Source of the DNA: Phycisphaerae bacterium
GTDB lineage: Bacteria > Planctomycetota > Phycisphaerae > UBA1845 > PWPN01
Length of the DNA: 64,000 nucleotides
Assembly (NCBI GenBank): GCA_012729395.1
Contig: JAAYDF010000155.1
Location: forward strand, 1 to 64,000
Direction: 5' to 3'
Shown here: piece by piece, positions 29,101-38,700 of the stretch
Layout: every line of letters begins with the position of its first letter
Position numbering within the stretch: position 1 is the first letter of the stretch
Translations under genes and position numbers: made by a program
Notes under the pieces: model-generated
The model's input: the letters and a program-made list of their open reading frames with translations, nothing else
Told to the model about the DNA's origin: nothing
The model's database searches: none

Positions 29101-31511
29101 CGGTCCTCACCGGCCAGGTCGCCCAGATCAGGCGGCGGCAGGGGCTCCATGCTCCCCGCGTCGATGCAGGGCGAGCCGGCATTCAGGCGAAGGTCGTCAT
29201 CGGCGGTGCCACCGATGTGGTCGGGGCCAAAGGGATCGACGAACAGCGGGTCCAACCCGTGGTTACCCACGCCTTCCATGGTCGACGTCCATCCGCGAAC
29301 GCAAGAGAAGCTCAGCTCGACCCCGCTGCCGACGATCTGCCGGGAGAGGCTCGCGACACCTTCCACTGGTTCGTCATCCCAAAGGATGCAGTTGGTCAGG
29401 TTGGCGTCTCCTTGTGCGGCAAACGAACGCCCCATCGTGGCGGTATTCCCCCAGAAGGTGCAATTGACCACCCGCGGATACCTGCCGCGACTGTAGAAGG
29501 CACCGCCCGTGGGGACGAGTTCGCAGTTCGTGGTCATGTTGCCTGTGAACAAACAGCTCAGAAACAGAGGGCTTCCGTCCTGGTTGTATACCGCCCCGCC
29601 GATCGGACCGGAGAGGTTGGCGTGAAAGCCGCAGGTGGCGAAGGTCGGGCTGCCGCTGACGATCATCAAGGCTCCGCCCTTGGGGCCGGCGTTGTCCACG
29701 AATCGGCAGCGGGTGACCGTTGGGCTGGCGTTCACGACCGCCATGCCTCCTCCGCCGTCGTAGGTCCAGGACAAGTTGAGGTTGTAACCCGCGGCGATGG
29801 TGAAGCCGTCGAGAACGGCGGTATGATCCACATCCTCTGCCACGACGACATGACCGCTGTTCTCGTAGGGATGACCGCCTGTGTGATCGTTCTGCCACAG
29901 GTCGCCGCTGAGGATGGTCTGGTGAGTCGATGGGTCGCGGTCCTCGCGTTGCGTTTCGCCGCCGACAAACCCGCCATAGACGCCGACGCCGCTGACCAGT
30001 CGGAACGAGGCGAATCGATCGCCGGTCGAGCGATCAGGATGGTACGTGCCTGCGGCGACCCAGACCTCGCTGATACCCCCGGCGGGGTCGGCGGCCTCGG
30101 CCAGGGCGTCCTGGAGATCGACGAATGCGTCAGCCCAGTTTGTGCCGGTGTTATTGCCGGCAGCTTGGGCATCGACGAAGACCACGCCGGCAACCTCTCG
30201 CGTCTGTGGCAACGCGTCGCCTTCGTCAAGAGTCTCCACAGGGATTGTAGACTCCGCTTGCGGGCGCCAGTCGGCGACGGTGCGGGCGGTGGTATTGATC
30301 GTGCGGGCGTTACAGGTTGGCTTAGCCTGATCGAGGGCCGCGCCCGTCGGCTGGCCGTTGTAGAGCACGTCCGGGTTCGAGAAGAAGGGGATCGGGCTGC
30401 CCGGTGAGTAGGCCATGACCGTTCGCCAACTGACGGACACGGGATCACGATAACCGTAGACGTAGCCAAAACCACAGGCGGACGCATGGTCCCGGTCGTG
30501 CAGGCAACCCATGTTGTGGCCCAGCTCGTGCACGAAGCTCGTGGCGTGGGCGCAGTTCCGCCGCACCACGCTGAACGCCGAAGCGGCGAACGCCGGCGAC
30601 TCCTCCGTCATGACGAACGCCAGCCCACACAAGCCGGGCATGGTATCGTTGATCATACAGACCAGGTCCGCCCCGTATTCATCACGCAGCGTGTGGACCT
30701 CGTCCATGTAGCCGTCGGCGGGATCGCGAAGCCGGCCCAGATCCGTGCCGCCGCTGCCTGATTCGAGGTAGTCGACCTCGACGGTGTGCACGAGCCGAAT
30801 GCGGGGAACGATCTCACTGTTGGCGAAGGCCTGATTGCTGTTGGCGACGGCGAGATCGATGAGGACAAGCATGGCCGCGGTTCCGCCGGCCCCCTCACGG
30901 GCCGCGGGCGTGTAGACGACCATGAGATCGAAGAGGGTGCCGTCATCGGTTGCCGGCTGTCGGTCGCCTGTAACCTGCCGGAGCTGAGGAGCGATCCCCT
31001 CCGCGAGTGCGTCATCGGCACCGCATCCGTCGAACCGCTCCTCGTCAAGCTCGTCGAGAACGTGGCCGCCGTCGGGCAGCGGACGCACATAGAGGGCTTT
31101 GTGGTCAGCCTGCCGGATGATCGCGGTACAGATGCCGTCGCGGAGCACAAAGGTGAACCGCCCCCATGCCTCGGTGTCGAGTCGGCCGCTCCAGGTGAGT
31201 TGGTCCTTGCTCGGACGGTCGGCCTTATCGACAATACCCACCACAGAGAGGCCGTCGAACAAATCAAACCGCAGACGGGTACCCTTGCCGCCGGTCCACT
31301 CGGCAAGGCCGGCAACGTCCACGTTCACCGCCTGGCGACGGGCGACTGCGGCGTCGAGCGAGGTCACATGGATCGGCGGTGCGTCGGCGACAACGACATA
31401 GGGATGAAGGTCGGCCGGGCCGGCGGGTGGCACCTCAGCGGCCCAAGCAGCGGACACGACGAGCAGGCACGTCGCCCCGGCTACCATCAGCAATAGGCCG
31501 CAACTGCGCAT
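26175..31511 (-). CDS. Giant secreted metalloprotease: reprolysin-like domain, two beta-helix modules, NHL-like region, thrombospondin-3-type repeats, C-terminal dockerin
   Basis: HELGHNMGCLHDRDHA zinc motif; VFVDAQAAGNNTGTNWADAFVDLQDAL and VFVDADATGNNDGSSWQDAHADLQDAL; DNCPYTPNPDQANSNGDGIGDAC; GDFDLDGDVDLDDFGLFQACLSG...ADLDRDGDVDANDLWYLRQCLTG. Confidence 0.9.
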   Translation of the reverse strand: MRSCGLLLMVAGATCLLVVSAAWAAEVPPAGPADLHPYVVVADAPPIHVTSLDAAVARRQAVNVDVAGLAEWTGGKGTRLRFDLFDGLSVVGIVDKADRPSKDQLTWSGRLDTEAWGRFTFVLRDGICTAIIRQADHKALYVRPLPDGGHVLDELDEERFDGCGADDALAEGIAPQLRQVTGDRQPATDDGTLFDLMVVYTPAAREGAGGTAAMLVLIDLAVANSNQAFANSEIVPRIRLVHTVEVDYLESGSGGTDLGRLRDPADGYMDEVHTLRDEYGADLVCMINDTMPGLCGLAFVMTEESPAFAASAFSVVRRNCAHATSFVHELGHNMGCLHDRDHASACGFGYVYGYRDPVSVSWRTVMAYSPGSPIPFFSNPDVLYNGQPTGAALDQAKPTCNARTINTTARTVADWRPQAESTIPVETLDEGDALPQTREVAGVVFVDAQAAGNNTGTNWADAFVDLQDALAEAADPAGGISEVWVAAGTYHPDRSTGDRFASFRLVSGVGVYGGFVGGETQREDRDPSTHQTILSGDLWQNDHTGGHPYENSGHVVVAEDVDHTAVLDGFTIAAGYNLNLSWTYDGGGGMAVVNASPTVTRCRFVDNAGPKGGALMIVSGSPTFATCGFHANLSGPIGGAVYNQDGSPLFLSCLFTGNMTTNCELVPTGGAFYSRGRYPRVVNCTFWGNTATMGRSFAAQGDANLTNCILWDDEPVEGVASLSRQIVGSGVELSFSCVRGWTSTMEGVGNHGLDPLFVDPFGPDHIGGTADDDLRLNAGSPCIDAGSMEPLPPPDLGDLAGEDRIRHCRVDLGAYESSHFRDCNMNGLPDGCDIVAGTDFDCNHNAVLDVCEVVWQPRVFIAGEDSSQVLAYTSSGALIGEFLPSGTPGVVQPVDMVIDSRRNVYLACVGSNRVLRYAAPLGSLSREYADPAIDHPTALLVRDTATLLVASGTRHSVVELDADTGRILRELVEPGSGGLSGPVAMYATYDTLYVASWDTDQVLKYDIKTGELLGIAAEGHGLSGPAGLMMDSRGYLLVSSYHTDAVLAFDKEGQYRGPFIPAGSAGLSGPGRLRYNITGSLAVLSKRTGQVLDFNAQTGAPADRDPSTPGPQPVFVTLPGNAAPVGLAILGRNECDGNGIPDACQIADGSSEDCNENGIPDHCESDTDGDGAIDACDLDIDDDGILDDGNGDSVRWNKPCTGGQTVHCDDNCPYTPNPDQANSNGDGIGDACTPPPPVFVDADATGNNDGSSWQDAHADLQDALDAARQRYVPAIWVAAGTYRPDRGTGDRVAAFELPGGLSIYGGFAGGETELWQRNPQLHATVLAGDLAANDHTADPGRWLDNSFHVVTAIASGHNAVLDGFTITGGRADGPSPHDRGAGLHIRFANPVLIRCRFVDNHAALDGGAVYATQYSHPAFLNCAFELNTAGRHGGAAMHEEYTRPTLANCGFVGNRAVAGGAIHNSLHANAELVNCTLAGNHAETGGGIYNHTSEPSLINCIVWGNTDFASIGPAGQITDVESLPRVSYSCIQDGLPGDGWVWPGTDNTDLPPRFIRSPDDGGDGWGAGGNDDLGDLRLLGSSPAIDAGLTTALPRDTWDIDHDDHRSELLPLDLGSHYRVVDAPAVPDTGPGSPPVVDIGAHEYYPDCNDNGVPDDCDVDCGSPGGPCDVPGCGQSTDCDRNRFPDECEADVDGDGIPDVCELVYGDFDLDGDVDLDDFGLFQACLSGSIAPPADNPLCRGADLDRDGDVDANDLWYLRQCLTGQGISANPQCGPWYP

Positions 31512-31659
31512 GGAGCACATGCCTCGCACATGCCGATCTGTGTTCCGCAACCCTCAGGCCACCCCGCGTTCCGCCAGTACCATTATACCCTCGGCCAAGT
31601 GTGAATGCAGTATCCCCCCGGCGCGAATGCCCCTCGAAACGCGAATCGACAATCCAAAC

Positions 31660-31704
31660 CATGCTCACGCACGCTCTGCTCACAGAGCAGTGCCACACGA
31701 TCAC
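31660..31704. repeat. 45-nt dispersed repeat with CTGCTC-ACA-GAGCAG hairpin
   Basis: Matches 60090-60134 with 4 mismatches; last 29 nt exact. Confidence 0.8.
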
Positions 31705-31820
31705 ACCACGCGTTGCCACACAATCACACCACTCACACACGATTGCGCGACGCCCTGCTGCCGTTTCCTCCCCTCATTGCCTTGCCGCCTCTTGCTCCTC
31801 TCGCGCGTTCCCCTACCCTA

Positions 31821-33398
31821 CTACCCCTTCCCTTCCGGGAGCTCATCGAAGAGGGTGGGCGGGATAGGCTTGCCGATCGTGCCCTCCAGACCGAGGCGGG
31901 CGTTGACCAACTTGCGGTAGTCGGCCCGGGCGGCGTCCCACCACGGCTTGACCGGCTGATTGGCCAGACGCAAGGCGGCAATCGCGCTGCGGGCGGCAAA
32001 CGCGGCGTCGGCGGCCGCGTCGTCGATGCACAGGGCGGCGGCACTCGCGGCGGCGGCGGCGGCGGCGCGGGCAGCCTCGGCCATCGGAACCGCTTCGCTG
32101 GTGTTCTCGTGCGAGTACGCGGCCTTGAGCGACGCGGTCCGTAATGTGCGAATTCGCGACAGAGCCCGGGAAACCGACGACGATGACGCCTCGTCGCAGG
32201 GCTCGCTCAGCGTCGCCTCGGCCATCGACAGAGCCCGCTCGACGCGCGGGTCCGGGTTCAGAGACTGTACCCGCCGGGCACAGCGGCATGCCCAGCATAC
32301 AATCGCCCGCTGAGGCAGCGCGAGCAGTTGCTTGCGGACGGCGGCAACGTTGACACGCAAGCCCCTGTGCCGCGGCTCCTGCTCGAGCTCGATGTCGGGC
32401 CCGAACGGCGGCTGGCTGAGCAAGGCATCGGCTAAGGTGGCAGCCGAGGGAAAGCGATCCAGCGGGTTCTTCGCCAGGCACCGCAGAATGACGCCCGCCA
32501 GGCCGGCCGAGATGGCCGGCCGCCATATGCTGGGGTCCGGGGCCGGCTCAGAGATGTGCTTGAGCATGATGGCGAACGGGCTGCCTTCCTCGGCCTCGAA
32601 GGGCAATCGCCCGGTCAGTAACTCGAACAGCGATACCCCCAGCGAGTACACGTCGCTGGCCAGCGTGACCCGCTCCCCCTGACATTGCTCGGGGCTCATG
32701 TAGCCCGGCGTGCCGATCTGCTGCCCCACGCCGGTCAACCACGTCGTGCCCTCGACGACCATGATGGTGCCGAAATCCGCAACCTTGATGCCCCCCAGAG
32801 CGTCGAACAGCAGGTTCGACGGCTTGATGTCGCGGTGGATAATCCCGATGCCGTGGGCGGCGGCGACGCCGGAGGCGGCCTGGGCAATGAGGGCGACCGC
32901 CTCTTCGATGGCCATCTCCTGCCGCGCGGTGTGAGCGGCGTTGAGCCGGTCTCGCAAGCTGCCGCCGGGGAGGTACTCCATCACGATCGCGCTGAGCAAG
33001 CCGTCGGTCGTGTAATCCAGGATCCGCACCACGTGCTCGTGATGGATGCGGGCCATGCTGCGGGCCTCACGCTCCAAACGGGCACAGATCCCATGGTCGG
33101 TGCGGTATTGCGGCTTGAGGATCTTGAGGGCGACGCGCTCGTTCGAGTCGGTATCCCGCCCCTCGTAGACGCGGGCCATACCGCCCTCGCCCAGAAGCCG
33201 CTCGACCAGATAGCGGCCGATGCCATGCCCCTCGAGCCGTTCCTCGCATCGCGGGGAGCCGGTGGTCCGCCGCGTCAGCACCACCCGCAGGTCGTCCACC
33301 AGAACCGTCTCTTCGGGATCGAGGTCGCCCGGCGGATCAGCGGACAACGCCGACTCGTTCGGGTCGCCCTGGGCCGGTGTGGAGAAGGACTCGGTCAT
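31821..33398 (-). CDS. Serine/threonine protein kinase with Ala-rich C-terminal region
   Basis: YLVERLLGEGGMARVYEG, VALKIL, IIHRDIKPSNLLFD, VADFG, GTPGYMSPEQ. Start codon uncertain (ORF extends to 33725). Confidence 0.93.
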   Translation of the reverse strand: MTESFSTPAQGDPNESALSADPPGDLDPEETVLVDDLRVVLTRRTTGSPRCEERLEGHGIGRYLVERLLGEGGMARVYEGRDTDSNERVALKILKPQYRTDHGICARLEREARSMARIHHEHVVRILDYTTDGLLSAIVMEYLPGGSLRDRLNAAHTARQEMAIEEAVALIAQAASGVAAAHGIGIIHRDIKPSNLLFDALGGIKVADFGTIMVVEGTTWLTGVGQQIGTPGYMSPEQCQGERVTLASDVYSLGVSLFELLTGRLPFEAEEGSPFAIMLKHISEPAPDPSIWRPAISAGLAGVILRCLAKNPLDRFPSAATLADALLSQPPFGPDIELEQEPRHRGLRVNVAAVRKQLLALPQRAIVCWACRCARRVQSLNPDPRVERALSMAEATLSEPCDEASSSSVSRALSRIRTLRTASLKAAYSHENTSEAVPMAEAARAAAAAAASAAALCIDDAAADAAFAARSAIAALRLANQPVKPWWDAARADYRKLVNARLGLEGTIGKPIPPTLFDELPEGKG

Positions 33399-33753
33399 GG
33401 CATTGGACACTCGATGCCGCGGCGACGACCGTCGCGGGGCACACGTGGCCGGGGAGGACTCCTTGTCCCCGGTCTCAAACACTTCTTCGCCGGCGAAGCA
33501 GCCGTCAAATCCACCCGAGGTGGAATCCGCCATCGCGGAAACGACCGCTACGCCCCCTCGCCTGCATATCCGCTTCTCGACATGGGTATTGTACTCGGCA
33601 TGCCTTGTCCAGCGAATGCGAGCCAACCTTGCCGGTTGAGACCTGTCGCGGACAAGCCCAGCCGGAAATGCGCGCGACACCCCCAACCGTGGAGCCGCCG
33701 AGCTACCACGCCCCTGACTCGCCACACTCCCCTATCAAGCAGCCTCTCCCAGA

Positions 33754-34872
33754 TCAGTGCCACGCTTGCTTGGAACGTGGTGACCAAGTGGTGTCGATCA
33801 GCAACCCGCCCATCCTCGCAATATCGCTCCACGAATAAAGCTTGAAATCCTCACTGGCATTGGGGTTGATCTGATCATTGATCGCCAAGACTCCCTGAGA
33901 AAACTGAGCAACGGTCGGCTGGTTCGTGACCGCAAGTCCGGAGGAGTGATCCAAGGCACCGAAACCCGCCGGCGACGGATCGATGGTCAGCAAAAACCGG
34001 TAGTCCCCGCTACGTTCGTAGACCTTCGTGCAGGTGTAAGCCCCCTTGGAGCCCTGGCTCACGACCAGAAGATACCCACGCCCGTCGGAGGCGCAGTAGA
34101 TGGCCGGGCCTTTGACGTTGGGAACCAGGCCGTTCTCGCCAACTCGGATCACACACTTGCCCTGAGGCTCGGCATCAGGCTCGGCCGGGAATCGCCACAC
34201 TCCCACGTCGTCCTCCGCGACATAGACCACACCATACTCGTCATCGGCGATGCAACTCTTCACTTCTCCGCCCAGAGCGAACTTCCTCACCAGACGAGCG
34301 GAGACTCGTCCTTCCGGCGTCTCGAAAAGCTCGTGCTGCTCGACGGGCCCATCGCGAAGCGTGACGAAGAAATAGTGCTTGCCGGTCTTGAGGCTGTGGT
34401 AAGAGCACAGCCCGACGGGTGCCTGCCCCGCAAACACCTGGATGGCCGGACCAGCCGTCACATCCTCGATCTTGCAGGTCGCGGAGTTGATCCGCCAGAC
34501 ACGCACGCCGGCAAAACCAGGTGCCATGCAACTGGCCAAGACCAGATCCTCGCTCTCACCATCAAGTCGAAACCCATAAATCACATCCACGTAGCAGGGT
34601 TGCACGCCGGCATCGACGTGCTTCAGCAGCAACCCACTCAGGTTGTGCACCTCCATGCCGCGCTTCTCGTTGGTGACGACAAGCAGACTCCTCGCCGGCT
34701 CGGTCGGGTGAATCCAGACCGCGGCATCCTGGACCTCGTTGACCGCCACCGGCTGGCTGACCGCGCGGGCCCGTGGCGCGATGACCATGCCCGACGGCGA
34801 CCGACATCCAGCCAACAGAACGCATCCGACAAGCAAAGCCTCAACACAACCAACACACTTGGCGATTGGCAT
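33754..34872 (-). CDS. Secreted beta-propeller phytase (3-phytase) family protein
   Basis: DAAVWIHPTEPARSLLVVTNEKRGMEVHNLSG, RNVDVIYGFRL-like segment, CIADDEYGVVYVAEDDVGVWRFPAEP, GFGALDHSSGLAVTNQ. Confidence 0.8.
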   Translation of the reverse strand: MPIAKCVGCVEALLVGCVLLAGCRSPSGMVIAPRARAVSQPVAVNEVQDAAVWIHPTEPARSLLVVTNEKRGMEVHNLSGLLLKHVDAGVQPCYVDVIYGFRLDGESEDLVLASCMAPGFAGVRVWRINSATCKIEDVTAGPAIQVFAGQAPVGLCSYHSLKTGKHYFFVTLRDGPVEQHELFETPEGRVSARLVRKFALGGEVKSCIADDEYGVVYVAEDDVGVWRFPAEPDAEPQGKCVIRVGENGLVPNVKGPAIYCASDGRGYLLVVSQGSKGAYTCTKVYERSGDYRFLLTIDPSPAGFGALDHSSGLAVTNQPTVAQFSQGVLAINDQINPNASEDFKLYSWSDIARMGGLLIDTTWSPRSKQAWH

Positions 34873-34905
34873 GCATCATCCTTTCCACCGATCACACGGC
34901 AGCCA

Positions 34906-36162
34906 TCAGCTGCGGCGACGCAGAAGAACCAAGCCTGACAAAGACAACAGAATCAGCGAGCCCGGCTCGGGAAGCACGGCAATACCCCGGAACTCGGTGT
35001 TGAAGCCCGCCTCGATGAACGGAGTCACACCGAAGGTGCTGCTGAAATCGGCGTTGTAACCGGCCGTATCCACAAGGCGATAGATGCCCTGATCTGTCGC
35101 GGCAAACAGCGTCACAGTCGTACCGTCTAAAAACACGTCAAAGGCGTTGATCTCCTGCCCACTGGGCAGTAGCCGGGTGGAGTGCTTGATCCAAGTGTCC
35201 CCGACCAATGACCACTTCTCATAGTCGTCCTTGCCACCGGTCGTGTAGGCGGTGTCCTCGCCCGGAACAAATGGATCCAGATCCAGAAGAACCACGTCAC
35301 TCTTGGGGACAAACTTGCCCTTGGGGTCGACGCCGGTCCCCTCGGTATTGGTGATCACGGGAATCATATTCTGCGGAGTGTCCACGTCCGACACCGGCAA
35401 GGGATCCTCGGTACGATAGGCCCCGCGATTAACGAATGACTCGTAGGCTGGGGTGGTGATGTAGAGCTGCTCATCCACAATCCGGGCACTGCGAATGGAA
35501 TCGGGCCACAAACCCTGCACCTTCCCGGTGTCGTCATAACTGATGGATTGGACATGGCTGAGATTCACCGAGGTCGAGGCCCCGGGGCCTGACACGTAAC
35601 GCAGGCCGCCGGTTGTCGTCGGCGTCTTGAAACCGTTGGCAAAGTCGGAGAGGTTCTCGTATTTGCCGTCCCCGACCGTCCAAAACCGCGAGCCGTCGTC
35701 GGAGACGACCGCGGTGATATCCGTGCGATCATAAGCGTCGCTGAGCGCCGTCGAGGTGTCCACATTCCAGCCGCTGTCCACCCTGCCGATCACCCGGTTG
35801 ACCACGCTGGATGACTGAGGAACCGGGTTAGCCGCTCCCGCATCAGCCCGGTAGCCGCCGAACAGCAAATACTGCCCGTTGGACGACAACGTGAGATGGC
35901 CGTCGTGCTCCCCTCGGCCACTGAGCGTCAAGGCGGCGCCGCCCACCGAGGGAATCGCACAAGAACTCACCCAGTTCCCGGTCACCATGTCGTACTCGTC
36001 AAGAAAAAGCATCTGGGCGGACTCATCGATAGAAGCGCTGCCGTCCGCCAGACGCAATACAGCAATGTTGCTGCTACTGAACGCGGCGTGAGCGGCCGGG
36101 CACAGGGAAAACGGGAACAGGATGGCAAGCAGGCTGATACGTGCGGACAGAATGGTTCTCAT
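34906..36162 (-). CDS. PEP-CTERM sorting-domain protein (propeller-like)
   Basis: Signal peptide; C-terminal VLPEPGSLILLSLSGLVLLRRRS. Confidence 0.85.
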   Translation of the reverse strand: MRTILSARISLLAILFPFSLCPAAHAAFSSSNIAVLRLADGSASIDESAQMLFLDEYDMVTGNWVSSCAIPSVGGAALTLSGRGEHDGHLTLSSNGQYLLFGGYRADAGAANPVPQSSSVVNRVIGRVDSGWNVDTSTALSDAYDRTDITAVVSDDGSRFWTVGDGKYENLSDFANGFKTPTTTGGLRYVSGPGASTSVNLSHVQSISYDDTGKVQGLWPDSIRSARIVDEQLYITTPAYESFVNRGAYRTEDPLPVSDVDTPQNMIPVITNTEGTGVDPKGKFVPKSDVVLLDLDPFVPGEDTAYTTGGKDDYEKWSLVGDTWIKHSTRLLPSGQEINAFDVFLDGTTVTLFAATDQGIYRLVDTAGYNADFSSTFGVTPFIEAGFNTEFRGIAVLPEPGSLILLSLSGLVLLRRRS

Positions 36163-36222
36163 GGTCTCTCTCCCTTTCTCTTTCTCTTTTTCCGCGTTCC
36201 GCCGAGGTCGAGCGACCCCGGT

Positions 36223-37065
36223 CTAATTCGCCACTCCGCCCGGGTTCCAGATCACTTTCCCGGGCTGGTTGTAGTCCTCCGGGGCGTTAGGGGCATCCAG
36301 CAACTCTCGTAGCGTAAAGAATCCTACATGACTGTCAAGGAACAGCAGGAACCCCCCTTGATTGTGCCGCGTGGTGAAGTACCTCCACGAGACGGCAGCC
36401 TGGCCGACGCTCGTGCTGAACGAAGGGACGTGTTCGTCGGGACGCATCAGCTTCTCCGCAAGAATGGGAGTCTCCGCCGGGCGTCGGACCTGCGACAGGC
36501 ACACCCGCTTGTCCGAGTGCCGATCCTCGACGCCAGCGTCCAATTCCGTGTTGTACCCGTAGGACCAGAATGTCTTCCTGCGATCGAGCTGATTCCCGGC
36601 GGCGTTGAGGCCCCAGAGCATGAAATAGCCGTCCTGCACGAGGTCGTCCTTGGGGCCGGCCACGGCCGGAGCCGACTCCGGACAGACAAGGAACGACTGA
36701 TCCCCTTCACGAGGAAGGCGGCTCCCGCCTGCCAGGTCTGCCTGTTGCATTGCGTGGTATGGGGGATAGCCGGCATATGCCAAGCAGGCGTTAAACCACT
36801 GCGACGAATCGTTCCATCGCCCCAGATGACGGATCGGACGATCACCCTCCGCGTAACCTTCCCAGGGCAACACGCCCCTGAAGGCGGCCTCATAGCTGTG
36901 AACCCCGATCGCCAGCGCACGAAGGTTGCTCATGCAGACCACACGCCTGGTCGAACGCCTGGCCGCCGTCAGAGATGGCAACAGGATCGCTATCAACAGC
37001 CCCACAATGGCTATGACAACCAGTAGCTCAACCAGCGTGAAGGCTCGCAAGCGGTCGTATCGCAT
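36223..37065 (-). CDS. Type II secretion-like pseudopilin (prepilin N-terminal methylation motif)
   Basis: RLRAFTLVELLVVIAIVGLLIAILLPSLTAAR. Confidence 0.88.
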   Translation of the reverse strand: MRYDRLRAFTLVELLVVIAIVGLLIAILLPSLTAARRSTRRVVCMSNLRALAIGVHSYEAAFRGVLPWEGYAEGDRPIRHLGRWNDSSQWFNACLAYAGYPPYHAMQQADLAGGSRLPREGDQSFLVCPESAPAVAGPKDDLVQDGYFMLWGLNAAGNQLDRRKTFWSYGYNTELDAGVEDRHSDKRVCLSQVRRPAETPILAEKLMRPDEHVPSFSTSVGQAAVSWRYFTTRHNQGGFLLFLDSHVGFFTLRELLDAPNAPEDYNQPGKVIWNPGGVAN

Positions 37066-37434
37066 GGTGGAACCCCATGGGGCCACGATTGCTCCGCCTC
37101 GGAGAACTCCAGCCACCGCAGCAGCACCTCAAGGTGAAACCCTCCACCACGATTCCCATGGTAGATTCCCTGCCGACAACCTGAGGTACTCAAAGCGAGG
37201 ATACATCACATGCCCTGCTGTGTCCACTTCTTCGCGAACACTGCCGAGACAAGTATCAAGTGGCATACGACGATTGAGCCCCGACCGCGTCTCACGCCGA
37301 TCAGTCACTTGACGGCATGGCGATACCGTCGCATCGGAAAAATTCCAAAGCGACAGAGTACCTGTCCCCCTTCCCAGGAGGCTGAACACGTACGAGGCGG
37401 CGGCTACCAGACGAAGCCGTTCAGCGCTGCCATG

Positions 37435-38700
37435 TCATTCCCCCTGCCGCAGGCACATGCGCCGAAAGCCCCAGCAGCCGGCGACGAAGAACACCGCACT
37501 GAACAGCAGGAGCACCACGCAACAGGCCGCGACGCGACTCATATCCGGCCAGGGCGAGGTAAGAAGCTGATCGTAGGCGATCAGCGACCAAGCGTGAGGA
37601 ATGGCAAGACTGACGGTGCGCATTCCCTCCGGCAACCAGGCTCGGGGCATGAAGCAGCCGCTCAGCCCGCCCAATGTGATAACCAGCAGGTTGGCATAGG
37701 CTGAAACCTGGGCATCGGTGCGCACCAGGGTGGCGACCAGCAGACCCAGCGTCGTCGCCGCCAGTGATGTGCAGGCCACCACGAGCATCAGCATGCCCGG
37801 CGCCGAGCCCCAGGACATGCCAAACAGCAACCGCCCAAACGCGAACAGTGCCACCCCCTGCGCGACCGACAAGAGGTAGTACGGTGCGGTCTTGCCCACC
37901 AGGAGGACGAACGGCCCGATCGGCGCGACCCGGAGGCGGTCAAGCGTGCCCTGACGCCGCTCGGAGAGGAAGGACCGGGCCATGATGTTGATCAGAAAGA
38001 AGGCGAACAGCACCGTGTAGGCCGGGACGATGATCTGATAGGCCATCACTCGAAAATCGCCCGGTGTCACCCAAGTCTGGGGCGGGCACTCCTCGACCAA
38101 GGCCGGCCGCGTCGCCGCCGAGGGTGAAGCATGGGCGAGGTACGCACGGGCAAGCGGATCACGCTCGAGCGTTTCGTTGACAATGAAACGAAGAGCGGTG
38201 GCCCAGACGAGCTGACGGGTCAGGGTTTGGGCGATCGGCTGCGTCCGCTGAGTATGGATGGCCACATCCAGGCCCGCCAGCCCGGCAGCCAGGGCCCCCT
38301 GCTCAGGCTGAAGGGCATCTCGCAATCGCAACCCGCTCACCCGCTCGCGAAACGCCGGCCCGATGAGCAGCGCAGCCGTGCAATTCCCGTCGTCCACCTC
38401 TTTGCGGGCACTCGCGGCATCGCTCGCCACGGCAACGACAAGGCCCTCCCGCCGACGAAGAAGATCGACGAACCGCCCGCTGAATGGGTCGTCCGCCGGG
38501 TGATCGACCATCAGAGTCAGCGAGGTGTTCTCATTCTGCCAGCCGATCAACTGCCCCGTCGAGAACCCCAGAATGGCGATGAAGACCATGGGCATCACCA
38601 GCAACACGGCCAACGCCCGATGATCGCGGGTCAGCACGCGAAGATCCTTGGTGATGATGCTGCGAATACCCATATCCCGCGAGCTCCCGGCCACAGTCAA
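37435..38700 (-). CDS. ABC-2 type transporter permease
   Basis: N-terminal DLRVLTRDHRALAVLLVMPMVFIAILGF; multi-TM C-terminus; 4-nt overlap with the ATPase gene. Confidence 0.88.
   Translation of the reverse strand: MTVAGSSRDMGIRSIITKDLRVLTRDHRALAVLLVMPMVFIAILGFSTGQLIGWQNENTSLTLMVDHPADDPFSGRFVDLLRRREGLVVAVASDAASARKEVDDGNCTAALLIGPAFRERVSGLRLRDALQPEQGALAAGLAGLDVAIHTQRTQPIAQTLTRQLVWATALRFIVNETLERDPLARAYLAHASPSAATRPALVEECPPQTWVTPGDFRVMAYQIIVPAYTVLFAFFLINIMARSFLSERRQGTLDRLRVAPIGPFVLLVGKTAPYYLLSVAQGVALFAFGRLLFGMSWGSAPGMLMLVVACTSLAATTLGLLVATLVRTDAQVSAYANLLVITLGGLSGCFMPRAWLPEGMRTVSLAIPHAWSLIAYDQLLTSPWPDMSRVAACCVVLLLFSAVFFVAGCWGFRRMCLRQGE

Noticed and set aside
26744-31496. Many plus-strand ORFs up to 651 aa opposite the dockerin protease
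   Set aside because: Shadow ORFs in GC-rich DNA; the minus-strand frame has coherent domains throughout.
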